Made by a program: the position numbers and the translations under genes
Assembly (NCBI GenBank): GCA_003833135.1
Contig: QZLH01000053.1
Span: forward strand, 76,110 to 140,109
Direction: 5' to 3'
Length of the DNA stretch: 64,000 nt
DNA from: Oehlia diaphana
Lineage: Eukaryota; Glomeromycota; Glomeromycetes; Glomerales; Glomeraceae
In this document: positions 13,447-23,205 of the stretch, piece by piece
Numbering within the stretch: the stretch's first letter is position 1
Layout of the letters: each line of letters begins with the position of its first letter
Notes under the pieces: generated by a model
What the model was told of the DNA's origin: nothing
Database searches by the model: none
What the model saw: the letters and a program-made list of their open reading frames with translations, nothing else

Positions 13447-13667
13447 GATTTTCCCAGCGTAACCTGAAAAAAATGTCACGAAAAATCACGTGACTTTTTT
13501 TTGTCACAACCGTCACACCCCACTGCATTTCCATTTTCTATAAGTATATGAGGGACAGTTTTGTTCGTCACTCATTATTCGTCACATGCGCGCCACACTT
13601 AATTTCAGTCAAGTTGCGTAATGCCGCCCATTTCGTGACATTTTTTTCAGGTTACGCTAGGGAAGTC
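13447..13667. mobile_element. MULE-type MITE with 37-bp inverted ends and 9-bp target duplication
   Basis: The left end (13447-13483) and right end (13631-13667) are inverted repeats of 37 bases with three mismatches, centred on AGCGTAACCTGAAAAAAATG. The element is 221 bp. The 9-base word GTGTAAATG flanks it directly on both sides (13438-13446 and 13668-13676). A 9-base duplication is typical of Mutator-like elements. There is no coding capacity. The high identity of the ends suggests a fairly recent insertion. Confidence 0.85.
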
Positions 13668-14051
13668 GTGTAAATGATGTAACTGACAAACTTTTCAGTG
13701 GTGTTGCTACGTTCATCTTTTTTTCTTGATTTTTGACATGACTCATGTCTTTTTTGCCATTTTCTGTATTTTCCGTCCTTCTTTACCACTTTAACAAACT
13801 ACTTTTCTAGTATAAAATAAGAAAAAAAGTGTCAAAATGACATTAGAGTTGTCAAAATAACACGAGTCTAATAATAATGTATTATTTTTGAATCGTGAGA
13901 AAAATCGGATGACTATGATCACCATGATCAATAAAAAAATAGATTAAATCTTGAGATTTTAAATAGACTCTTGAAAGCAATGTAACTTCGTTTTGTAAAA
14001 TATAAAAATAATTTTATTGTTATTTTTTTTTAATTTATTTATTTAGAATTG

Positions 14052-14123
14052 TATTTGCGCGAGTTACCATATTTGCGCAAGGTACTGTATTTACGTAAGG
14101 TACTATATTTACGTAAGGTACTA
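14052..14123. repeat. 18-bp tandem repeat, four units
   Basis: Units start at 14052, 14070, 14088 and 14106. The consensus is TATTTACGTAAGGTACTA; the first two units carry GCGC in place of ACGT. The last two are identical. Confidence 0.85.
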
Positions 14124-14370
14124 TATATGAGTTAATGAGTCATGACTAATCAATTTCGTTGGCGTATCATGTAATTAATTACTTCACTTATGTGAAAATT
14201 ACATAACATACATCTCAAAAAAAAAAAAACTATATAAATACTTCTACCTTTCCCTCATCTTTGTTACTTTTCTAAAATAATTCATTTTTTTTTCAATATT
14301 TAATTTTAATAATTCTTTTTTTTTAAAACAAAAATATTTCATTTATTTTTTACAATATTTCACTCCAATA

Positions 14371-14401
14371 ATGAAAATTAAATGTTCTAATTTTAATTGT
14401 G
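14371..14401 (+). CDS. Possible orphan first exon
   Basis: ATG is followed by ten codons (MKIKCSNFNC) and a good donor, G|GTAAGT, at 14402. A TATA-like TATATAAATA lies at 14231-14240, about 140 bases upstream, and a pyrimidine-rich leader runs between. I could not find a convincing second exon. The downstream 50-bp duplication and relics suggest the rest of the gene is lost. Confidence 0.25.
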
Positions 14402-14459
14402 GTAAGTTGACCAAAAAAATGTTCTGATGATAGTTAGTTTATTTATTACTTTTCTTTTT

Positions 14460-14546
14460 AGATATCTAATAATTTATTATACCATTTACTTTGCAATTAC
14501 TTTCTTATTAGATATCTAATAATCTTTTATACCATTTACTTTGCAA
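14460..14546. repeat. 50-bp tandem duplication
   Basis: AGATATCTAATAAT starts at 14460 and again at 14510. Each copy is followed by a T/A stretch and ATACCATTTACTTTGCAA. It is a simple two-copy duplication without coding potential. Confidence 0.8.
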
Positions 14547-14787
14547 CAGAGAGACTTCAAAAAGACATTAGCGTATTATTTTCATTAAAATGTTGTGACT
14601 TGTGAGGGTTTGAAAGGCAATATCCAAGTGCTTCTTAACAGGGCTTAGCAAGTACTTGATAGGAGTATGAATTGTATGATCTAGATGGTGAATTTTAAAA
14701 TTCACTGTTGAGGAGAAATTTTAAAATCACCTGTTAAGGAGGAACACAACTTTTTTAGCAGTCATTTTGACATCTTTTTCATGCCAA

Positions 14788-15093
14788 TTATTTGTTCTCA
14801 TTGAGGTCATTTTTGAATTCAGAGAACTGGAAGCACATCATGGCCACAGTTTGTTGTCTTAGTATATGGGGACAGCTACTGTGAATGTCCTTCTCTGTTT
14901 TTAGGAATTTCCAGATGATTACAAATCTTTGAGTGCAAGGCTTTGCTGTATGAATAACAGAAATTAGTGACTGTAACTTGGTGCAAACCTTGATGAAAAC
15001 TAACAGTTGTGCATCGCTGAGATGCTGCGACCCTTTTGTTTTTCTGAAGGGCATCTTTATATATTTCAGATTAAGCAAATGTTCTGTTACCAT
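14788..15093 (-). CDS. Unrecognised 101-codon open frame
   Basis: The encoded peptide is 101 aa, basic at its start (KMPFRKTKGS) with a Cys/His-containing middle (HTAKPCTQRF). The surrounding 14560-15130 segment is visibly richer in GC than the rest of the zone. Fragmentary coding-like frames continue past its end. It may be a scrap of a transposon or of a lost gene. I do not recognise a family, and there is no splice support. Confidence 0.25.
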   Translation of the reverse strand: MVTEHLLNLKYIKMPFRKTKGSQHLSDAQLLVFIKVCTKLQSLISVIHTAKPCTQRFVIIWKFLKTEKDIHSSCPHILRQQTVAMMCFQFSEFKNDLNENK

Positions 15094-15355
15094 GTCAACC
15101 CAATCATTATATTTTTTGGTTCAATAGTGCAGTACTCACATTCTGTCTTTCTTTAGATCACTGGCACATGAATGACATGATATTTTAACTATCATATCGG
15201 ACATATCCTGTTGCATTGAATTTCACCTTAAAATTTGAATTGCAATGGTATCAATGAAATTACCAAATATATAAAATATATATTTATAAATGATATTAAT
15301 TTTCATCATCAAGAATCACACCATTATGTAGAATCCCAATTTTGCACCAAAAACA

Positions 15356-15640
15356 ATGTCTGAAATAGAACATTGCTCAAAATTCCTATATCCTTATATA
15401 AATCCAATTTTTTGTAAAAGGGATAAAGATTATGAAGTGCGAATGGACCCTGTTAAAGAAATGAGACAAAGGCCCAATTTTTCATGTACTCTTGATGGTA
15501 TTCCCTTACTAAAATTCTGAAATAAAGCCACTGTAATGCGGCCCTGTAAAAAATTGTAAGATATTATAAAAGCCATCAATCAGCAATTATATTCAAAAGG
15601 TGGTCCAGGAGAATTAATAATATTCCTAAACTATGGTTTG
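15356..15640 (+). pseudogene. Possible relic coding region, unknown family
   Basis: A 54-codon frame starts at ATG 15356 (MSEIEHCSKF...) and stops at 15520. The same frame continues past this stop and another TAA-like break with sensible codons up to about 15640, including YSKGGPGELI, where a possible donor follows. The pattern looks like a gene with acquired stops. No family is recognised. Confidence 0.3.
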
Positions 15641-16039
15641 TTCTTATTATAATCCTGTCAATTTGTTGTCTTTTATTATTTGCTAATTATTTTATTGAAA
15701 ATTACAGGTAATGTTTTACGATCATACTGTATGTTATGGGCTTACGGTTTGATGGTTTATATAATTCAGCATTTGGCCGCGACCAAGAATTTTTTTTGGC
15801 CAAAATGGCCAAACGGCCAATTTATAAAATGGATAATTTTTTAAATACAACTGGAAAATGATTTTACAATAAGATATTGAAACTTCAATATAAGTAATTC
15901 GAAGCGGTCCGATTGCCCTATCTGAAACTAGATAAATTCCTTTATTTCATTTAAACCTTATGATGAAATTCTTATATTTTTTGCAATATAAATATTAAAT
16001 TCTAAGTATATATACTATACATATGAGAAGATATCATCG

Positions 16040-16620
16040 CCTTTTTGAATAATTAAATCAAGTTTTATATGGTAAAGGTATAATAATAATTATCAGGTAA
16101 ACCTTTAATTTAAAATCATTATTATATTTTTATAATTATAATGATATTTTTGTGAAAAGCACAACGCAGTTTGTTCTAGAAATTTAACTGAGATATAATT
16201 TTTATGAAAGATTAAGATTAAAAGAAGTGTATAGATAGAACAAAAAAAAAGAATTGAGTTGGAATATGCCACCTTTGAACAGCCGGCTATGATATTAAGA
16301 GTAATTTAGGAAAAGTAATTAAAGAGTTGAAGAAAAAATCGGATTAGGCAAGTTATGAATTACTTATATTTGGGAGAACCTGGCACAGAACTTTACTGAT
16401 GTCAACCTTGAAAATTATTTAAAAGGTTGTTTGTATTTTATTATAAAAATTTCTAAACTTTTACTAGAAGACGATTTGTTTTATCGTAAACTTTGAGATT
16501 GGAGAAATTTTATAGAATTGTGGATTAAAAAAATTACAAATTGCAGGCGGTCTTTAAATATTCATAACCCGGAAAGATTATTTAAGGAATATGCTTCTTA
16601 ATCGAATCATTATTAATCGA
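16040..16620 (+). pseudogene. Strongly decayed kinase relic
   Basis: The K-family gene can still be traced in order. An exon-1-end-like ATTATCAG|GTAAAC lies at about 16090. At 16376-16420 GAACCTGGCACAG...TGTCAACCTTG matches the EPGTG...CQPC segment. At 16550-16590 a SLNIHNPERL frame matches LLNIHNSGRI before the catalytic loop. Between these, frames are broken many times and the ATP-binding part is gone. Confidence 0.6.
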
Positions 16621-16999
16621 TCCAATCAATTAATCGATCAAACGATGACTTAAAATAAGTATATGAAAATTTTCATTTAATATTGACAAAATATAATAAA
16701 TTAGAAACATTTTAATTATGTATGCCGACTTAACTGATCAATGTTGCTGCACCTTAACGTTGGTGATCAGGTGACAACAAGTTTTTTAAAGACTTGGCTA
16801 AGCCAGCAACAAACACTAACTATTTGTTCACTTTTATTAAATATATATAACTATAAATTACAAATAATAAACATGGTCCAAAAAAAAATTAATTATTTCT
16901 CTAAAATTCATTGAGATTTCCTTTATTAAATTCGACAAATGAGACAAGTCATTTTACATTTATTCATATTACGCTTAAAGGTTCCAACCTTGTATTATA

Positions 17000-17220
17000 T
17001 ACTTAGAAATTTTAAATTTCTACAGAGATGTAAATATTTGTATTAAATTCATTACTTACTACATATAATGCATTCTGCATATTTAATTCATTTAATTCAA
17101 ATAAAAGATCATATTTTCTATATCGTTTCACTCCTAAAGAAATTAATAATGTCAAATTAAATAATGATATTTTTTACGTAATTACTTATATAAAAAAATT
17201 ATAAAAAAATCTCTTTTGTT
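17000..17220. other. AT-rich spacer, nothing seen
   Basis: No gene, repeat or RNA is recognisable between the kinase relic and the GATC-rich repeat. Confidence 0.4.
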
Positions 17221-17385
17221 TGTTTAGTCTACGATTGATCGATCATTTAAAATTCAAACAAACGTGATCGGTTAAGGAATCGAATCGATTTTTGATCGAT
17301 CATAGTAACATCATAATAACGCAATCAATTCTTTGAGGCATTAAATTGTGTTAATCAGCAAAATATTAAATGTTATTTATTATTT
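17221..17385. repeat. GATCGATC-rich dispersed repeat, copy 1
   Basis: It contains CGATTGATCGATCATTTAAA and ATCGATTTTTGATCGATCAT, then GATCATAGTAA. The same ordered words occur at 35848-36110, so this is a family member. A related stretch with ATCGATC words lies at 16595-16650. Confidence 0.55.
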
Positions 17386-17970
17386 TTCAGAAGAAATTCT
17401 CAGCTCTGAGAAAAAATAGCTTCTAAATGTTCTCCCTTTGGTTCAAGTTTGAGGAAAATCAATGGTTGAATTTTTGTTCAATTTTAGTTAATTTTGATTT
17501 CTTTTACTATATACGTCTGATTTTGAAAAGTTGTTCAATGCTTCAATGCACATAACTGATATTTTTGATCATATGACATCCTAAAAGAACGAATGAGCGG
17601 AAAAGTTTCATAATGAAAATAAATGAAGTATTGGCAATCGAGCATTATTAATATATATTTATATAATATTTGCATATACTTTTCAACGTGACTGCATATA
17701 TACATTAAAATTAAACATGGATTTTTATTAATTTCAACCCGGTTTGGGCACCCGCTTTAAACGCAAACCGGGTTTCATAATACGAATTCACTTTCAATGA
17801 TTAAATATTTCAGTGAATCAAATATTAATTTTCGTATTTTCTTATTTTAAAAATTTAAGAAGATTTTACAGATAAAATGTTAGCAAATTTAGCCAAAGAT
17901 ATAAAATTTAATGGTAAATCAATTAAATAAAAATAAAATAAAAATAAAATTTAATATAAAAATTTAATAT
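17386..17970. other. Spacer, nothing seen
   Basis: AT-rich sequence with an AACCCGG pair at 17738 and 17765. No gene recognised. Confidence 0.4.
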
Positions 17971-17971
17971 T

Positions 17972-18062
17972 ACAGTGGAGCCTATATATCTACGCATTTA
18001 CGATTTCCGAGTTTTTAATATACTGTACATCGATATATCAAATATCAGTATATCGAGGTCTT
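17972..18062. mobile_element. Possible pogo/Tc1-like end fragment
   Basis: It begins TACAGTGGAGCCTATATATC and contains ATCGATATATCAAATATCAG and TATATCGAGG. The CAGTGGAGCC start and internal TCGA words resemble pogo-type inverted ends. It sits where the last exon of the adjacent kinase pseudogene would be. No matching opposite end was found. Confidence 0.35.
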
Positions 18063-18105
18063 AAAAGATTTCGAAAATTCTAAATATTAAAAATTTAATA
18101 TTTAT

Positions 18106-19783
18106 CTTACCAATTCATTTAATTTGACAATCCAAACATTCAGAAACTGTAACAATTAAATTAAATGATAGCATAAATAAAAATATATCAGATATTAATA
18201 ACTAATTAATTATGATTATTAAAATTAACTATTAAAATTTTAAAAAAAATTCACCTGGATCATATTGAATTGAATATAATTTCGTTGAATTTATAGGTTC
18301 TGGAAGATTTTTGAAATTTAAAGTCTGCTAGTATAAATTGCTTGTGGATGTACTAACTGAAAATTTTTAAGTTTATTTTCATTTGTTTTATTTTTTAATT
18401 TATTATCTTTAATTTTTTCACTCTCTTTTTTTGAGAATAAATTTCACTGTTTTTATCATCCATTTCACAAGCCCATTTTTTAAATATTTGGCATCATTCT
18501 TTAGCAGTTGGTCTATTTTTGCTTTAGCATCCCAGCATTTAATAATTAAATTTACAATTAATTTTGGTGTTTCTTCAGAAATTTTTGGTCCAAGACCTTT
18601 ACATGTTTTAATAACTAAAATATGATTATGAGGAATATCATTATAAGTAATTTCTTCCGACAAAATTTCATTCATTATTATCCCAAATGAGTAAATATCT
18701 TCTGCTTTTGTATATTGATATCCACGTAAAACTTCTGGTGCTATATAAGGTACTACTCCATAAACTCCTTTTCGCTCATTATCATTTACTGGTTGACACA
18801 ATCCTAAATCACTAATAAAGTGGTACATTATTATCAACTATTACATTTCCTGAATGAAAATCTTTATGAACTTTTTCAGCATTATGAATAGCTAAAAGTC
18901 CATCTATAATAAAAAATAACTGATTAACTTTAGATTCTTAATCTAAATCATTTATTAGATTGTTTCTTAAATTCCCATCTTTACAATAATACAATACTAT
19001 CATATAATCTTTGGTATTTGGATCTTGAGTAATTCCAAAACATGGAATAATTTTATTACAATGAAAATGATCTGAAATATAATATTTAATCTAAAATCAT
19101 TAAAAAGAGATTAAACATATATTATATCATAAATACACCGTAAATTAAAACAATACTTATTACTTACCTCATTTAAAAAATCTGTAATTATATTAGACGA
19201 ATTATCTAAACTTTATAATATCACTTTATCACATTTTTCTCTATTCCATTTTTGATTTTCAATATTCCAAAATTCAATACGTCCTTCAGACAAATTAGCT
19301 GAATAAATTTTACCAAACCCAACTTGAGTGATTTAATAACATTTTCAAAATTTTCAAAAGGTATCCATTCAAGAAATTTTGAAGGATGCAAAGCATTAAG
19401 TTGCGATTGTTGGATTAGTTCATCAATATTTTTATTTCCGCTAGTCCAATTTTTAAAGTTTTCCTCAAATCTTTTAGCATTACAAGGTTGACACCAATAT
19501 TCTCTTGTTCACATATTCCATATACTTTTTTTCTTTTTTCCAAGTCTGTAAAATTCACTTTTTGATATATGTGACAAGTTTCTTCTGATTGAGTAGTTGA
19601 ATTAGCAGATGAAATTGTAACATGAAGCTATTAAAATAAATAAATAATTATGAAGTTTTACAATACAAATTCAATATTACTTGTTATAATTATAATAACC
19701 TGATTAACAGTATCATCACGTTCCTTCCATAAATTTCGAGCATTTTCATTTTTAGTTATTTTTATATGCTTTGAACTATTCAT
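18106..19783 (-). pseudogene. Kinase pseudogene of the K family
   Basis: The start ATG (19783), exon-1 word (ARNLWKE) and most exons are recognisable. Lesions are many. The CGEC...WC segment has a deletion, so the frame shifts at about 19500. The glycine loop is garbled (a CACTCAAG...GGTTTGG segment). A TAA stop follows the VAL region. Another TAA interrupts the NDLD segment at about 18940. The GN/DNN part is shifted. From 18837 to 18418 a long open stretch still holds ISDLGLCQPV, PYIAPEVLRG and KCWDAKAK. The micro-exon for SECLDC remains near 18111-18148 but carries a 1-base insertion. Clearly non-functional. Confidence 0.85.
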
Positions 19784-19991
19784 TTTATGAATAATTAAAA
19801 AATTGTAATGGAACTGACTATAAACCAAGACGGTCGTTATATAAAAGAATTAATCGGGATAATTTGTTGATCTGATATTAAATAATTAATTAATTAAAGT
19901 CGCACAGATTATTTTGGAAATTATCAATCAATTTTATTTTTAAACTTTATTGTAATGAACAAAGTTCTATTGTTTTCTTTATTTATTATTC

Positions 19992-19994
<3 letters not shown>

Positions 19995-20075
<81 letters not shown>
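19995..20075. repeat. Long poly-T tract
   Basis: 28 T, then AA, then 51 T. It lies just upstream of the start of the kinase pseudogene. Open frames through it are artefacts. Confidence 0.9.
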
Positions 20076-20076
<1 letters not shown>

Positions 20077-20344
20077 TGCGAAACATGTTTTTAAATATTC
20101 GTTTATCACTAAAATAATTGGTATATCCCGTTTTTAATTTTATCAAAATATATATTTCATGTCTAGAGAAGTAAAATTAAAAATGTTTACTTTATTATCA
20201 TTATTTTAAAAGGAATTAAATAAACGAAAAATAATTATTGAACAAAAAAATAAGAAATCTTTAAATTTTAATTCGATTCAATTTGTTATGCAAATATATT
20301 TTTTTTTTTTCCTGCATTTTTTCTTTCAAAGATTATTGTCATTT

Positions 20345-20668
20345 TGATGCAACTGAGATCACAATAAAAATGTTTCTAAAAATAGACCCTGATGATAATG
20401 ATTATCAGGTAAATGTATTATTGTAATAAAGAATATAAATTTAATTTTAACTCATTTATTTTAATAGAACCATGCTATGATATTTCCTACTTCAATTATT
20501 GAATCAAAATGATGAAAATAATTATTGGATTTAGCAAAAAGAAAAAGAAAAGAAGTTACAGGATATATGAAGAATGTAAATGAACCAGGTACAGGAAAAT
20601 ATATATTGGTGTCAAACTTGTAATGCTAAAGATTTAAGGAAAACTTTAAATGAATTGGTCACTACTGT
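20345..20668 (+). pseudogene. 5' fragment of a K-family kinase
   Basis: ACTGAGATCACAATAA matches exon 1 of the kinase genes. GATAATGATTATCAG|GTAAAT is the exon-1 end with its donor. After the acceptor TTTAATAG (20468) the sequence follows the family through LAKRKRKEV, NEPGTG and GTCAAACTTGTAATGCTAAA, with several frame breaks. It stops abruptly at about 20668, where the dispersed repeat begins. The rest of the gene was probably cut away by that insertion or rearrangement. Confidence 0.7.
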
Positions 20669-21400
20669 CGCCGTAAGGAAAATATTTTTATCATGTGATG
20701 AATAACAATAATTTGAGACTTCTAACGTGATGTCATCAAATTTACGTTTCTATCGTAAGAAAAACTTTGTGATGTGTAATAGTAGACGTATAGATTATTT
20801 TACGGTAACGGTACGTAAATGCCATGATGCGTGATTTTACATGCTAAAAGGAAAAAGGAACGTAATTTCTTAACGGTATAAGATTTTTTTTAAAAAATAT
20901 TACCAGTTATCTATTTATGGCGTATATACGGTAACTGTGTCTTGTATTGAAAATTTAAAAGGTATACTTGGTAGTGCTAATTTTTTAATTAAAAAAAAAA
21001 AAAAAATACAATAGTGGTTACGGAATTATTTACGCCATATGTCAAAAAGCCGAAATGACGTAATTAGGGAGTTTCGACGATGCCTATAAGCAGGAGAATG
21101 TTCTTACAGTTAATTGCATAATTCCAGAATTCGGGAATCCGGATTAATCACCTATTCGGCACTTTTCAGTACCGATAAATCACGATATATTTATTGTAAT
21201 TGTGCCACTGTGCCCAATAACGGTTATAAACCCCTGATCTATTTTTTTATGACACACGTTAAATTAATTTTTACTATATAAACATAAATAAATGCAGATT
21301 ATAATACCGTTTGATATGCCGAATATGAACAGAATAGCTTCATGATCTTAATGGGATACTGAATATAAATGAGTCACCGGATATATTATTCGGCACTTTG
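20669..21400 (+). repeat. Dispersed repeat, copy A
   Basis: It shares long ordered blocks with the reverse complement of 30285-31345: TCTATCGTAAGAAAAA, GATGTGTAATAGTAGACGTA, GCCGAAATGACGTAATTAGG, GAGTTTCGACGA, GGATTAATCACCTATTCGG and AAATGCAGATTATAAT. No open frame is seen. It is probably a non-autonomous transposon; the ends were not resolved. Confidence 0.75.
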
Positions 21401-21959
21401 TGCTGAATAAACGTGCTAAATAATTATTATTTAAAGAATTAATAAATAAATATCGTTTATTGATGGGAAAATGTCGACATCACGGCAGCATTACAATATC
21501 AATAGATAAAGCTAATCAGCCGAAATAATTTCAGTATGAGGCGTATTATAGAACACAATCATAATTTTTGGACCGCTATCATCAAATTTTGAAATTTATT
21601 TAAACTCTCTTTTTTCACTCCCTATTTTTTTACATTTTCTTTCGCTGTTATTTTTCTAATTTTCTTTCAACCCGGTTAGATTTTCTATACTATTTATATT
21701 TCGTTTTCATGCCAGAAAATTAACGATCGTAAAAATATTTTTGCGCGTGGCGACTTAATTACCCTAAAAGTGATTATATGCTATGGTTAATTGTATAATA
21801 ATTGAGTCGAGTCCAGTCCGTTCAAATGTAGGAAAACAAATATCAAATTTTAATGATAAAGTTCATTTTATTTAAACAACTGTTAGGTTAGAAAATGTTG
21901 TTATAAATAAAATCTGATAAAGCTACATAAACTACCTACTACAATTAAATTAAATACAA

Positions 21960-21960
<1 letters not shown>
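21401..21960. other. Spacer, nothing seen
   Basis: AT-rich region between the repeat and the poly-A tract. No gene recognised. Confidence 0.4.

Positions 21961-22029
<69 letters not shown>
21961..22029. repeat. 69-bp uninterrupted poly-A tract
   Basis: 69 consecutive A residues, 57 bases beyond the stop of the dCTP deaminase gene (a poly-T on that gene's strand). It could be an old retroposition tail or replication slippage; its exact length is likely unreliable. Confidence 0.9.
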
Positions 22030-22032
<3 letters not shown>

Positions 22033-22085
22033 TGAAAAAAATTTAGAGAAAACAAATTAATAAACAATGAAATTATTATTAACCG

Positions 22086-23205
22086 TTACAAAGCTTGTTC
22101 TTGAAAAATTCCGTTATAATGAGCTTGACCTTCCATAGTCATAAAGATCATTTGACAAACTTTTGTACCAGGATATAAGGCTAAGGTTAAACTTGATGCG
22201 TTAAAAATTTCCAAAACTGTTTGATTATTCGATCCAGGGTTTATGAATGATGCTGTAATATGTACCGATAATCCTAATCTAGCAAATCTTGATCTTCCTT
22301 CTATAATTTTTAAGAAAAAAATATATGAATATATTTATTATTTTATTAAACGGAATTGTGATGACTTCTCATTTGTTATTTTTTTAACTTGCCTACTAAT
22401 GCACATAAATTCGATGGTAATTGAACTTTTTCCTTTGTAATTCCTGGAAGATTTATAAATTAGAAAGTTTTTTTCAATTACATTCAGCTAATGATTAATA
22501 ATAGAACAGTAACAAAAAGACAATGATAATTCTTTTAACAACCCAAACACATTTGACCAGGCCCAAGAAAATATGGTCTACCATCATCACACTTCATCTA
22601 TTAGTTTTTTTTTTAAAAAAAAAAAGAAAAAAAACAGGAGTTTAATATTTTATAAATTTAAAAAAAAAATTATATATATATGTATATAATATAATATATA
22701 TTAAATAAAGAATTTAACCATAGTTACTTGTCAACTCACGATTCTTGAAAATTTTTGGTAATCTTTCGCACCAGCTTCATCACTAATTGGTACTGGTCCA
22801 TTATGATGAACAAAATATCTAAATTCATCTCCAAGGGTTAAATCAATACTGAAATTTATATTTTGTTGAAAATTATACTGGATTAGCCAACTATGAAAAA
22901 CTTAAAGGCACATAGTTTTAGTCGGGGCGTCATTGTTGCAAGTTTCATTTAATGGTTGACGTCCGTTTTAATCCTATTTTTTAAATGTACCCGTAACAAT
23001 AATATGTAAATAAAATGTTTTACCTTGCAATACCGATATTAGCATAATCACAAGGTTCGATTATTAAATTTCTTTTTTTTCAATTCCAAAAATAAAGTGA
23101 GATGAATTATTTAACTAAGGAGTAAGAGTTATTATTAAATCAAAAAAAAATTACGTACTCTTCTTTTAATTGTTTCCTTATCTCTGTTCCAGAAAGTATG
23201 CACAT
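22086..23205 (-). CDS. dCTP deaminase (DCD/dUTPase fold), 6 exons
   Basis: Exons (minus): 23205-23159, 23071-23024, 22848-22740, 22597-22543, 22443-22393, 22300-22086. They sum to 525 nt, 174 aa, all junctions in phase. The protein starts MCILSGTEIRKQLKEE and continues LIIEP, ASIDLTLGDEF (30-41), LGPGQMCLGITKEKVQLP (79-96), VEGRSRFARLGLSVHITA (103-120), LEIFN (133-137), YPGTKVCQMIF (146-156) and YNGIFQEQ (165-172). This is the full motif order of dCTP deaminases, which turn dCTP into dUTP. Ser107, Arg111 and Glu134 align with the E. coli active-site Ser111, Arg115 and Glu138. Asn124 stands where Asp is usual (INPG for IDPG). The length fits the family (about 150-195 aa). The fifth intron starts with GC (TAG|GCAAGT), and only this site restores EGRSRF. 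The enzyme is rare in fungi; transfer from bacteria or a virus is possible, but the gene is now fully intron-split. Confidence 0.85.

Larger units (their letters stand above)
12901..16030. other. Long decay zone between kinase genes
   Basis: About 3.1 kb with no intact gene. It holds the MITE, tandem repeats and relic reading frames listed separately. Around 15765-15825 there is a GGCC-rich patch (GGCCAAAATGGCCAAACGGCC). Confidence 0.5.

Noticed and set aside
19924..20137. Poly-Lys and poly-Phe frames
   Set aside because: Direct translation of the long T/A homopolymer.
22243..22440. 65-codon plus-strand frame
   Set aside because: Antisense to exons 5 and 6 of the dCTP deaminase and to the intron between them.
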